64,000 nt of DNA from the NCBI RefSeq assembly GCF_016907655.1, contig NZ_JAFBCL010000001.1, positions 5,552,001 to 5,616,000 of the forward strand. The letters are read 5' to 3'. A program made the position numbers and the translations under genes. This document shows, piece after piece, positions 15,956 to 23,599 of this stretch; the stretch's first letter is position 1; every line of letters begins with the position of its first letter. Origin of the DNA: Saccharothrix algeriensis (GTDB lineage Bacteria; Actinomycetota; Actinomycetes; Mycobacteriales; Pseudonocardiaceae). Below the pieces are notes generated by a model that saw only the letters and a program-made list of their open reading frames with translations, made no database searches and was not told where the DNA came from.

Positions 15956-17956
15956 GTGCGCGCCCGCTGGGTCCTGCCCGCCCTGATCACCGTCGCCTGG
16001 CTCGCCCTCGGGGGGTTCGCCGGGCCGTACACCGGCAAGCTCAGCCAGGTCGCGGTCAACGACAGCACCGCGTTCCTGCCCGACTCCGCCGAGGCCACCG
16101 AGGTGGCCGAGCAGCTCAAGGCGTTCGGCGACCAGCGCAGCCTGCCCGCCATTGTGGTGGCCGAGCGCCCGGACGGCATGACGGACGCCGACCGCGCCTG
16201 GCTCGCGGCCGTCGACTACCCCGGCCGGGCCTCGCCCGTCCTGCCGTCCCGCCAGGACGACCAGGCCGCGCAGGTGGTCGTCGCGCTCGACGCGGCCGAC
16301 CCCGCCGACGCCGTGGAGGACCTGCGGGCCCGGCTCGCCGCGCCGCCCGACGGGCTCACCGTGCTGGTCGCCGGGCCGGCCGCGCAGGTCGCCGACCTCA
16401 AGGAGGCGTTCGGCGGCATCGACGGCCTGCTGCTGCTGGTGGCCGCGGCGGTGGTGGCGGTGATCCTCGTCCTGGTCTACCGGAGCCCGCTGCTGCCGCT
16501 GGTCGTCCTGCTGTCCGGCGGGTTCGCCCTCGGCGTGGCCAGCCTCGCGGTGTACCTGCTCGCCGACCGCGGCGTGATCGACCTCAACGGCCAGAGCCAG
16601 GGCATCCTGTCCATCCTGGTGTTCGGCGCGGCGACGGACTACGCGCTGCTGCTGGTCTCCCGGTTCCGCGAGCAGTTGCGCGACACCGAGGACCGCTACG
16701 CGGCGATGCGCACGGCGTGGCGGGCCACCGTCGAGCCCATCGCCGCGTCCGCCGGCACCGTCGTGCTCGGCGTGCTCTGCCTGCTGTTCAGCGACCTGGA
16801 CTCGAACAAGGGCCTCGGCCCGGTCGCCGCCATCGGCATCGGCGCGGCGCTGCTGGCCTCCACCACGTTCCTGCCGGCGGTGCTGGTCCTGCTCGGGCGC
16901 TCGGCGTTCTGGCCCCGGCGCCCGGTGCTGGGCTCGCCGCACCCCGAGGCGGGCGGGCTGTGGGCGCGGGTGGCCGGCCTGGTCGCCGCCCGCCCGCGCG
17001 CCACCTGGGTCGTGACGGCGCTGGTGCTGCTGGTCGGCGTGGCGTTCGTGCCGCAGCTCAAGGCGTCCGGCACCGCCCAGTCCGACGTGTTCCTGGGCGA
17101 GGTGGACTCCGTCGCCGGCCAGGAGCTGCTGTCCCGGCACTTCCCCGGCGGCAGCGGCGCGCCGACCGTCGTGCTGGCGCGGGCCGACCGGGCGGACGCG
17201 GTTGCCGCCGCCGCCGAGGTGCCCGGCGTGTCCTCGGTGCAGCGGCGCGACGAGGCGGGCGGGCTGGCCCGGCTCGACGTGGTGCTGACCGACCCGGCCG
17301 ACTCCGAGGCCGCCGTCGCCACCGTGCAGCGGCTGCGCGAGGCCGTGCGGGCGGTGCCGGGGGCCGAGGCCAAGGTCGGCGGGCCCACCGCCACCCAGCT
17401 GGACACGCAGCGGACCTCCGAGCGGGACCGGCTGGTCATCATCCCGATCGTGCTGGTGGTGATCTTCCTGGTGCTGGCGCTGCTGCTGCGCGCGCTGCTG
17501 GCCCCGCTGCTGCTGATCGCCACCGTCGTGCTGTCGTTCGGCGCGACCATGGGCGTGTCCGCGCTGGTGTTCAACGGGGTCCTCGGCTTCCCGGGCGCAG
17601 ACCCGGTGGTGCCGCTGTTCGGGTTCGTGTTCCTGGTGGCGCTGGGGATCGACTACAACATCTTCCTGATGACCCGCGTGCGCGAGGAGGCGCGCACGTC
17701 GGGCACCCGGGAGGGGGTGCTGCGCGGGCTGCGGATCACCGGTGGGGTGATCACCTCCGCGGGGGTGGTGCTCGCGGCGACGTTCTCCGCGCTCGCCGTG
17801 CTGCCGATCCTGTTCCTGGCGCAGATCGCGTTCATCGTGGCGTTCGGCGTGCTGCTCGACACCCTCGTCGTGCGGTCGCTGCTGGTGCCGGCGCTGGCGG
17901 TGGACATCGGGCGGCGGATCTGGTGGCCCTCGGCGCTGTCCCGCGGCAAGGACTGA
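15956..17956 (+). CDS. MmpL-family RND transporter
   Basis: A 666-aa inner-membrane exporter with the two-fold RND plan: one N-terminal membrane segment, an extracytoplasmic loop (about 30-155), a block of five to six membrane segments, a second loop (about 365-495) and a second block. The conserved motifs FGAATDYALLLVSRFREQ and ALGIDYNIFLMTRVREE lie in equivalent places. The MmpL family exports lipids, siderophores or drugs using the proton gradient. The GTG start at 15956 has GGAGG ten bases upstream. Control by the divergent MarR suggests an inducible efflux pump. Confidence 0.88.
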   Translation: MRARWVLPALITVAWLALGGFAGPYTGKLSQVAVNDSTAFLPDSAEATEVAEQLKAFGDQRSLPAIVVAERPDGMTDADRAWLAAVDYPGRASPVLPSRQDDQAAQVVVALDAADPADAVEDLRARLAAPPDGLTVLVAGPAAQVADLKEAFGGIDGLLLLVAAAVVAVILVLVYRSPLLPLVVLLSGGFALGVASLAVYLLADRGVIDLNGQSQGILSILVFGAATDYALLLVSRFREQLRDTEDRYAAMRTAWRATVEPIAASAGTVVLGVLCLLFSDLDSNKGLGPVAAIGIGAALLASTTFLPAVLVLLGRSAFWPRRPVLGSPHPEAGGLWARVAGLVAARPRATWVVTALVLLVGVAFVPQLKASGTAQSDVFLGEVDSVAGQELLSRHFPGGSGAPTVVLARADRADAVAAAAEVPGVSSVQRRDEAGGLARLDVVLTDPADSEAAVATVQRLREAVRAVPGAEAKVGGPTATQLDTQRTSERDRLVIIPIVLVVIFLVLALLLRALLAPLLLIATVVLSFGATMGVSALVFNGVLGFPGADPVVPLFGFVFLVALGIDYNIFLMTRVREEARTSGTREGVLRGLRITGGVITSAGVVLAATFSALAVLPILFLAQIAFIVAFGVLLDTLVVRSLLVPALAVDIGRRIWWPSALSRGKD

Positions 17957-18237
17957 CGACAGCCCGAAAACCTTGAGCAACATCACCGTTTCGTGTGGAC
18001 ATTCCCCCGGTGGCGAAGGTCATTCGGGTGTACTCGGCGCGCCGTTGCGCCGGTTGGTTCCTATGGTCCGCTCGTGGTCGGTCGCAAGACCGGGCACGGG
18101 TTTCACCGGGTGGTCGGGCACCAACTCTGTCCGCCGGCCCCCCGGGACGGTTGTGGCTATCGAAAGGGGCCAGGTCGTCGGACAGGGACAACCGGACCGC
18201 GCCAGCGGACCGGCGGGGTGCGGCGGCAAGTCGAACC
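17957..18237 (+). promoter_or_regulatory. Long structured leader before the Rpf-LysM gene
   Basis: This 281-bp gap can form a nested hairpin: CTGTCCG (18127-18133) with CGGACAG (18179-18185), and inside it GGCCCC (18136-18141) with GGGGCC (18166-18171). Rpf-type genes of Streptomyces are known to sit behind a c-di-AMP (ydaO) riboswitch, so a regulatory RNA here is plausible. I looked for the ydaO core motifs (GGGTGAATC and CCCGAA-CCGTCAGCTAACC) and did not find them. No specific riboswitch class is claimed. Confidence 0.3.
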
Positions 18238-18897
18238 ATGGGCCATCACGGAGTCACATCCGACAGCAGCGGTGTCCACCACGTCGTCCGAGCGCTGCTC
18301 CTCGCCCTCGCGACCGCCTGCGCCCTCGGGCTCACCGGCGCCGCGGCGTCCGCCGAACCCGGTCTCGACTGGGACGCGGTCGCGCAGTGCGAGTCGGGCG
18401 GCGACTGGTCGATCAGCACCGGCAACGGCTACTACGGAGGTCTTCAGTTCCTGCCCAGCACCTGGTACGCCAACGGCGGCACCGGAATGCCGAACGAGGC
18501 CAGCCGTGAGGAGCAGATCAGGGTCGCGGAGAACGTGCTCCGCTCCCAGGGACCCGGCGCGTGGCCGAACTGCGCCCGCGGCGGCAACCACAGCACCGCG
18601 CCGGTGTCCGCCGGCACCCGCTCCTCGTCCCACCAGGTTCACACCCCGCTTCAAGCGCCCCCGGCGCCGCCCGTGCCCGCCCTGCCCGCCTCGACCGACA
18701 ACCCGGACGGTGACTACACCATCGAAGAAGGCGACACCCTGACCTCCATCGCGGCCGAGAGGAACATCGAAGGCGGCTGGCAGACCCTCGTCAGCCTCAA
18801 CCCCGACCACCTGACCAACCCCGACCTCATCCTGGTGGGCAACCGGATCCGCACCGGCGTCGACCACCAGCCGACCCACCTCTCGCGCGTCCGCTAG
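18238..18897 (+). CDS. Resuscitation-promoting-factor-like transglycosylase with LysM
   Basis: 219 aa, secreted. A signal peptide ends near ASA (residue 39). The Rpf-type transglycosylase domain follows directly (LDWDAVAQCESGGDWSIS, with catalytic E52, then GGLQFLPSTWYANGG). A Pro-rich linker leads to one LysM domain (YTIEEGDTLTSIAAERN, then LVGNRIR) that holds peptidoglycan. Such proteins cut glycan strands during germination, growth or revival from dormancy. The ATG at 18238 gives a normal-length signal peptide; a longer in-frame start would read through the structured leader. Confidence 0.9.
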   Translation: MGHHGVTSDSSGVHHVVRALLLALATACALGLTGAAASAEPGLDWDAVAQCESGGDWSISTGNGYYGGLQFLPSTWYANGGTGMPNEASREEQIRVAENVLRSQGPGAWPNCARGGNHSTAPVSAGTRSSSHQVHTPLQAPPAPPVPALPASTDNPDGDYTIEEGDTLTSIAAERNIEGGWQTLVSLNPDHLTNPDLILVGNRIRTGVDHQPTHLSRVR

Positions 18898-19228
18898 CCG
18901 CCACCGCCCGCCCCCGCGCGCGGTCGTCGTGCCGGCTGCCCGGGCTCCGCGCCCGCCCGGGGAGCACTCGGCGACCACGTGCCCGACCACCTCGTCCGAC
19001 CACTGCGGCCGACCGGTCACCCCTGCCACGGCGGGACCTCCGGTTCCTCGGCTGCGCCGGCTGGGAACGGGCGCTCCCACCGGTCACATCGCCTGCGAAG
19101 GAGGGTTCGTTACCCACCAACGACTTTAGCCCATCACCCGATCAGGTAAAGCGACCGGCCCCCCGGAACAGTCCTCACGGGACGGTCGATCGGAGGAGTC
19201 CACACCGGATTAGTCCACAGAGGACCAA
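18898..19228. other. Intergenic, no gene seen
   Basis: No convincing reading frame. Near the right end there is a direct repeat, AGTCCACA at about 19197 and again in TTAGTCCACAGAGG at about 19211, just before the ribosome-binding sequence of the decayed VanZ gene. It resembles the AGTCCAC palindrome at 13929, but I can say no more. Confidence 0.4.
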
Positions 19229-19600
19229 GTGAGGAGGTGTTATGTTCCGTTGCGGGTGAGCGAGTCGGTCGTCGCGCTCATCCTGTTCGCGCTCCTGGTG
19301 CCGCTGGCGGTGCTCCCCCCCCCCGGGTGCACCGCCAGTACCGGGTTTCCGGCCGGCTGCGCGGCTGGTCGGCCCTGGTCGCGGCGGCGGGTGCCCTCTA
19401 CGGCTGCGGCCCGGTGGCGTTCACCCTGTTCCCGCTGCCCGCGGTGACCCCGGGGTTCTGCCCGCGGCGCCACCTGGTCGACACCTGGCAGCCGCGGCCG
19501 TTCGCGTCCCTGGACGACACCGCGCCCGACGGCGGCCCGGCGGTGTGGCAGGTGCTGCTCGACGTCGTGCTGTTCGTCCCGCCGGAGCCTGCCCGCGCCG
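19229..19600 (+). pseudogene. VanZ-like membrane protein, frameshifted at a C10 run
   Basis: GAGGAGG at 19231-19237 is a strong ribosome site. One frame reads VSESVVALILFALLVPLAVLPPP up to a run of ten C (19315-19324). The next frame then continues YRVSGRLRGW, ALYGCGPVAFTLFPLPAVTPGF and WQVLLDVVLFVP, the hallmarks of the VanZ fold (teicoplanin-resistance and LPS-like families). After FVP the usual continuation is lost and the sequence degenerates. The well-placed ATG at 19242 is in a third frame and stops after five codons. This could be decay, a sequencing slip at the homopolymer, or phase variation. Confidence 0.6.
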
Positions 19601-19683
19601 GTGTCCGGCACCCGCACCGCGACCCGCGCGGCCCGACCGCCCGGCGCGGCCCCGGCCCGGTCGACCGCCCGGGTGCGCGGCGG

Positions 19684-20376
19684 TCAGCGGAGGACGAGCG
19701 GCAGCCTCGCGGCCACCTCGCCCAGCGCGGTCGCTTCCGCCTCGCCCGGCGCGCGCCGGCCGGTGCCGACCAGCAGCGCGTCCCGGTCGGAGAACGACCG
19801 GGGGAACGCGGCGCCGGCGATCGCCTCCAGCACCGCCCGCGACCGGGCCAGGCCCTCGGCGGGCGGCGGCGCCGCGGCGGGCCGGTGCGCGACCAGGTCC
19901 AGGTGGTGCAGCGTCCACTCCAGGACGTACGCGGACAGGTAGTCGCCCGCGGTGAGGACGGCGCCGCGCGTGCCGACGCGGGCGGCGGGGTCGGCGAGCG
20001 CGGCGGCGCGGCCGGCGGCGGAGCCGACGTCGTCCAGGTGGAACTTCAGCAGCCCAGGCTCCCCGTAGGCGGCGGCCAGCCGGACGGTCAGCGCGTCGAG
20101 CGGGTCGTCACCGGTCGGCGGTGTCGTGCCGACCTCCCAGTAGGTGATCGCGTCGCGGGTGGGCTCGCCCCCGGCGGGGGTCGCCAGGGTGATCAGGACG
20201 TCCTGGGCGTCGATCACCAGGTGGCAGACCAGGTCCCGCACGAGCCAGCCGGCGCAGCCCGAGGGCCGGGCGAAGTCCTCGTCGGTCAGGTCGACGACCG
20301 CCGCGCGCAGCGCGGCCCAGGACAGCTGGAAGAGGTCCACGCCGGCAAGGTAGCGCCGCGCCGCGACGGCGGACAA
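19684..20376 (-). CDS. MDMPI/DinB-fold protein (maleylpyruvate isomerase N-terminal domain)
   Basis: 230 aa, cytoplasmic, mostly helical. The N-terminal four-helix bundle carries the family hallmarks CAGWLVRDLVCHLVIDAQD and YVLEWTLHHLDLV, with His residues that bind a divalent metal in mycothiol-dependent enzymes. The Streptomyces and Corynebacterium relatives use mycothiol as cofactor; whether this one has isomerase or another mycothiol-linked activity cannot be told. The ATG at 20376 is used; a later GTG (VDLFQLSW) is possible. Nothing nearby points to an aromatic catabolic pathway. Confidence 0.75.
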   Translation of the reverse strand: MSAVAARRYLAGVDLFQLSWAALRAAVVDLTDEDFARPSGCAGWLVRDLVCHLVIDAQDVLITLATPAGGEPTRDAITYWEVGTTPPTGDDPLDALTVRLAAAYGEPGLLKFHLDDVGSAAGRAAALADPAARVGTRGAVLTAGDYLSAYVLEWTLHHLDLVAHRPAAAPPPAEGLARSRAVLEAIAGAAFPRSFSDRDALLVGTGRRAPGEAEATALGEVAARLPLVLR

Positions 20377-20443
20377 ACGAGTTCGGGCGCACCCGGCCGG
20401 CGGTGCCGCGGCGGGGCGATCACGGCGCGGCAGGTGCGGCGAG

Positions 20444-20488
20444 GCGCGGTGGGGCGGGGCGCGGTGGGGCGGGGCGCGGTGGGGCGAG
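20444..20488. repeat. 15-bp tandem repeat, three copies
   Basis: GCGCGGTGGGGCGGG occurs at 20444-20458 and 20459-20473, and once with one change at 20474-20488, followed by more G-rich decay to about 20515. It lies between two leftward genes, 3' of the GAF-ANTAR gene. Confidence 0.8.
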
Positions 20489-20560
20489 GCGGGGCGCGAC
20501 GGGGCCGGCGGGGCCGGACCGGCGCGGTTCCCCGGGGGTGCGCGGCCCCGGGCCGCCCGA

Positions 20561-21313
20561 TCAGCGCCTCCTGCCCGGCGGCGGGCTCAGCTCGCCGGTC
20601 CGCACGAGCTGCTCGGCGAGGTCGCGCACCTTGGTGTTGGTGTGCTGGCTGCCCCGCACCAGCAGCGCGAAGGCTTGGTCGGCGGTGATCTTGTGCCGCT
20701 CCATCAGGATGCCCTTGGCCTGCCCGATCAGGTCGCGGGTGTGCACCGACTCGGCCAGGTGGTCGCGCTCCTGGGCGGCGGCCAGGGCCACCGCGGCGTG
20801 GCTCGCGAACAGCGACCCCACGTGCTCGGACTCCTCGTCGAACGCCTCGGTGACGGGCGCGTACAGGTTCAACGCGCCCAGGTCGTCGCCGGCCACGTAG
20901 AGCTGGAACGACAACATGCTCGCCACGTCCAGCTCCCGGACCCGAGCGGCGAAGTCCGGCCAGCGCTCCTCGGCGACGACGTCGGGCACGCTGACGACCC
21001 GCTGGTCGAACAGCGCGGTCAGGCACGGGCCCTGCCCGGTCTCGTACTGGACCTGGTCCACCAGGCCGGGCAGCTCGCCGGTCATCGCCACCGTGTCGAC
21101 CTTGCGGCGGGAGACCACCGTCATCACCCCCGCGTCGCACGCGCCGGGGATGGTGCCCACCGCCGCGCGCACGATCGCGTCCAGGGTCTCCTGCGCGTCA
21201 CCCTGCTCGTGCAGGGTGCGGGCCACCTCGCTGAGCCGGACGGCCAGCCCGTCCCGGCGGTCGTCGGGCACACCCTCCCCGGTCTCGCGCCCCTCGGTGC
21301 TCTCCTCGGCCAC
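20561..21313 (-). CDS. GAF-ANTAR RNA-binding regulator
   Basis: 250 aa, cytoplasmic. A GAF sensor domain (about 30-170, with QYETGQGPCLTALFDQ and SMLSFQLYVAGDDLGALNLYA) precedes an ANTAR domain (about 180-240: VIGQAKGILMERHKITADQAF type, here DLIGQAKGILMERHK). ANTAR domains bind paired hexanucleotide RNA stem-loops and prevent transcription termination. Stand-alone GAF-ANTAR proteins are common in actinomycetes. The GTG at 21313 is chosen because GAAGGGG lies eight bases upstream; the open frame extends further without a good start. The RNA targets are unknown. Confidence 0.88.
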   Translation of the reverse strand: MAEESTEGRETGEGVPDDRRDGLAVRLSEVARTLHEQGDAQETLDAIVRAAVGTIPGACDAGVMTVVSRRKVDTVAMTGELPGLVDQVQYETGQGPCLTALFDQRVVSVPDVVAEERWPDFAARVRELDVASMLSFQLYVAGDDLGALNLYAPVTEAFDEESEHVGSLFASHAAVALAAAQERDHLAESVHTRDLIGQAKGILMERHKITADQAFALLVRGSQHTNTKVRDLAEQLVRTGELSPPPGRRR

Positions 21314-21481
21314 AGCCAACCCCTTCCCGGTCGGGCGTGCGGGGGACGGGTGTCCACCGCGCCGGTGCCGGACACCGCGCCGACCGGATCGATTTCCCGG
21401 TGCGGGCGCCGGCCAACCCCCTGCCGGCGATCGACCGGCGGATCGACGACACCGATCCGGACGAACCGAGGGTCGCACACT

Positions 21482-21652
21482 TCACCCTGCGTCTCCATCG
21501 ACGTGCTTCCCGGCCTGCTCCTCGGCCTGACGGGGGTCCGCGCCCCGCTCGCGCTCGCGGATGGCGACGCGCAGTTGCTCCGGGGTCATCAGGTCGTGGT
21601 CGACGATGCCCAGCAGGGCGGCGCGCTCGTGCAGTTCCGACTGGTCGTCCAC
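21482..21652 (-). CDS. Small acidic 56-aa protein, unknown
   Basis: A GTG at 21652 with GAGGAG five bases upstream opens a frame of 56 codons ending in TGA at 21482. The product (start VDDQSELHERAALLGIVDHD, then MTPEQLRVAIRERERG) is charged, helical and free of Cys and membrane segments, with normal codon use. I do not recognise a family. It lies between the GAF-ANTAR gene and the formate dehydrogenase operon, all on the same strand, and could be translated from the operon transcript. The coding character is clear enough to call it a gene. Confidence 0.65.
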   Translation of the reverse strand: MDDQSELHERAALLGIVDHDLMTPEQLRVAIRERERGADPRQAEEQAGKHVDGDAG

Positions 21653-21783
21653 GGTGGCTCCTCACGTCGGGGGAGGGCGCCCGGCCCGTGCCGGAGGGGT
21701 ACCCGGGCACCGGCCGCCCGACGCCCGCGCCGGCCGACCACTCCGCCAAGCGCTTGCGCGGCGGCCCGCGCCGCCGGAGCCGG

Positions 21784-22698
21784 TCACCGGCCCTCTCGCG
21801 CCCTCCGCTCGCGCTGCGGCCCCACGACGTACTTCGGGTCCTCGGCGGAGGCGACGCCGGCGTGGAAGACCCCGAACCGCGTGCACGCCGACCCGGCCAG
21901 CGCCGCCAGCCCGCCGAGGACGGCGGCGGCCCGCGAGCGCCTGCCCAGGGTCGCGCCGAGCAGCCCGCCGGCCGCGGTCAGCGCGGAGGCGGCCTTCATC
22001 AGCCGGCCGCCGCGCCCGGTGCGCAGGGTCTCGGCGGCCGGCCCCATCCGGCGCTCCATGACCTCGGTGGCGACCAGCTCGAACACCCCGCCCGCCAGCG
22101 CGGCGCGGCGGGCGGGACCGGCCTGCTCCACGGGCGCGACGACCATGCCCAGGCCGCCGGCGGCGCTCGCGGCGGAGCCGACGAACACGAACGGCAGCTC
22201 GCGGTGGCCCTCGTGCCACGCCGGGACGGCGGTGTCGGCCACCAGCACCGCGGTGTAGGCGGCCACCGCCGGGCCGACCAGGCCCGCGCCCACCGTGGCC
22301 ACCCGCCCCAGCCGGGTGAACCGCCCGCTCAGGGCGGTGACCGCGGCCAGGCCGGCCTGCGGGCCGTAGGCGACGAGGATCCAGGAGCCGACGCTCATCG
22401 GCGAGCTGGGCTTGACCACGCGCAGCATGTTCAGGAACCGCCCCGGCCGGCCCAGGTCGTGCACCAGCGCGAACAGCGAGCCGGAGATCGCCGCGAGCGC
22501 GCCCGCCTTGCAGCCCTTGGCCAGGGCGGTCCGGCCGGTCAGGTCGGCGCCGGCGGCCAGCACCGAGGACGCGCCCGCCAGCCCGCCCAGGAACAGGTAC
22601 CCGGCGATGTCGCGGGCCGCCCAGGTCGGCTTCTTCAGCACCGGCCGGCCGTAGTAGGAGGTGAAGCCGGTGTCCCGGCGGCTGTGGCGGCCGGCCAT
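21784..22698 (-). CDS. NrfD/PsrC-like membrane anchor of formate dehydrogenase
   Basis: 304 aa with about eight hydrophobic segments. The N-terminus reads TSYYGRPVLKKPTW and YLFLGGLAGASSVLAAG, followed by HDLGRPGRFLNMLRVVKPSSPMSVGSW, a strong signature of the NrfD/polysulfide reductase family. It should anchor the complex and pass electrons from the Fe-S subunit to menaquinone. Its ATG overlaps the stop of the Fe-S gene by one base (TGATG), so the two are translationally coupled. The last 40 residues are soluble and Arg-rich. Confidence 0.88.
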   Translation of the reverse strand: MAGRHSRRDTGFTSYYGRPVLKKPTWAARDIAGYLFLGGLAGASSVLAAGADLTGRTALAKGCKAGALAAISGSLFALVHDLGRPGRFLNMLRVVKPSSPMSVGSWILVAYGPQAGLAAVTALSGRFTRLGRVATVGAGLVGPAVAAYTAVLVADTAVPAWHEGHRELPFVFVGSAASAAGGLGMVVAPVEQAGPARRAALAGGVFELVATEVMERRMGPAAETLRTGRGGRLMKAASALTAAGGLLGATLGRRSRAAAVLGGLAALAGSACTRFGVFHAGVASAEDPKYVVGPQRERRAREGR

Positions 22699-23594
22699 CA
22701 CGGACCGCCCAGGAAGGCGGCGGCCAGGCCCGCGAGCAGCGCGGCGGCGGCGACGCCGGCGTGCTTCCACATCGCCGGCAGGTCGCGGGTGGTGACCACG
22801 GGGTCGGGCGGCAGGCCGTAGACCTCGGGTTCGTCCAGCAGCAGGAAGAACGCCCCGGCCCCGCCCACGCCGTCGTCGGGGTCGTGGCCGTAGAGGCGGG
22901 CGTCGGTGACACCGGCCTCGTGCAGCCGCTCGACCCGTGCCGCGGCGCGCTCGCGCAGCTCGGCCAGCTCGCCGAACTGGATGGAGTCGGTCGGGCAGGC
23001 TTTGGCGCACGCCGGTTCCTGGCCGACGCCCAGCCGGTCGTAGCACAGGGTGCACTTCCAGGCCCGGCCGTCGCCCTCCCGCTGGTCGATGACGCCGAAC
23101 GGGCAGGCCGGCACGCAGTAGCCGCAGCCGTTGCAGATGTCCTCCTGCACCACGACCGTCCCGAACTCGGTGCGGAACAGCGCGCCGGTCGGGCACACGT
23201 CCAGGCAAGCGGCGTGCGTGCAGTGCTTGCACACGTCCGACGACATCAGCCACCGGAACTCCGACCGCTCGCCGTCCCCGCCGCCCGGCTTGGTGAACGA
23301 GGGCATCCCCAGGTCGGCGACCGGGCGCGGCGCGGGCTGCTCGATGAACGCCACGTGCCGCCACGTGTCGGCGCTCAGGCCCTGCGTGTTGTCGTAGGAC
23401 ATGCCGGTGAACACCAGGCCGTCGTCGGGGACGTGGTTCCACTCCTTGCACGCCACCTCGCACGCCTTGCACCCGATGCACACCGTGGTGTCGGTGAAGA
23501 ACCCGAAGCGCGGCGCCGGGTCGGGGTAGCCGCCGTCGTGCGGCGGGTCGTCGCCGACCAGCATGGTCCGCAGGTCGAAGCCGTCGTGGTCCAC
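22698..23594 (-). CDS. Formate dehydrogenase iron-sulfur subunit
   Basis: 298 aa with four Cys clusters of the FdnH/HybA type: CIGCKACEVACKEWN, CKHCTHAACLDVCPTGA, CNGCGYCVPACPFGV and CTLCYDRLGVGQEPACAKACPT, enough for four [4Fe-4S] centres. A C-terminal hydrophobic helix (AAAALLAGLAAAFLGG) would tether it to the membrane subunit. A GTG at 23603 overlaps the stop of the catalytic subunit gene; the GTG at 23594 has better spacing to the upstream purine tract and is used here. Its electrons come from the Mo-containing subunit and leave through the NrfD-like anchor. Confidence 0.9.
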   Translation of the reverse strand: MDHDGFDLRTMLVGDDPPHDGGYPDPAPRFGFFTDTTVCIGCKACEVACKEWNHVPDDGLVFTGMSYDNTQGLSADTWRHVAFIEQPAPRPVADLGMPSFTKPGGGDGERSEFRWLMSSDVCKHCTHAACLDVCPTGALFRTEFGTVVVQEDICNGCGYCVPACPFGVIDQREGDGRAWKCTLCYDRLGVGQEPACAKACPTDSIQFGELAELRERAAARVERLHEAGVTDARLYGHDPDDGVGGAGAFFLLLDEPEVYGLPPDPVVTTRDLPAMWKHAGVAAAALLAGLAAAFLGGP

Positions 23595-23599
23595 GTCCC

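Noticed and set aside
17957..18237. A ydaO c-di-AMP riboswitch before the Rpf-LysM gene
   Set aside because: Expected from the gene family, but the conserved core motifs could not be found on the plus strand, and the partial look-alikes on the minus strand are in the wrong order.
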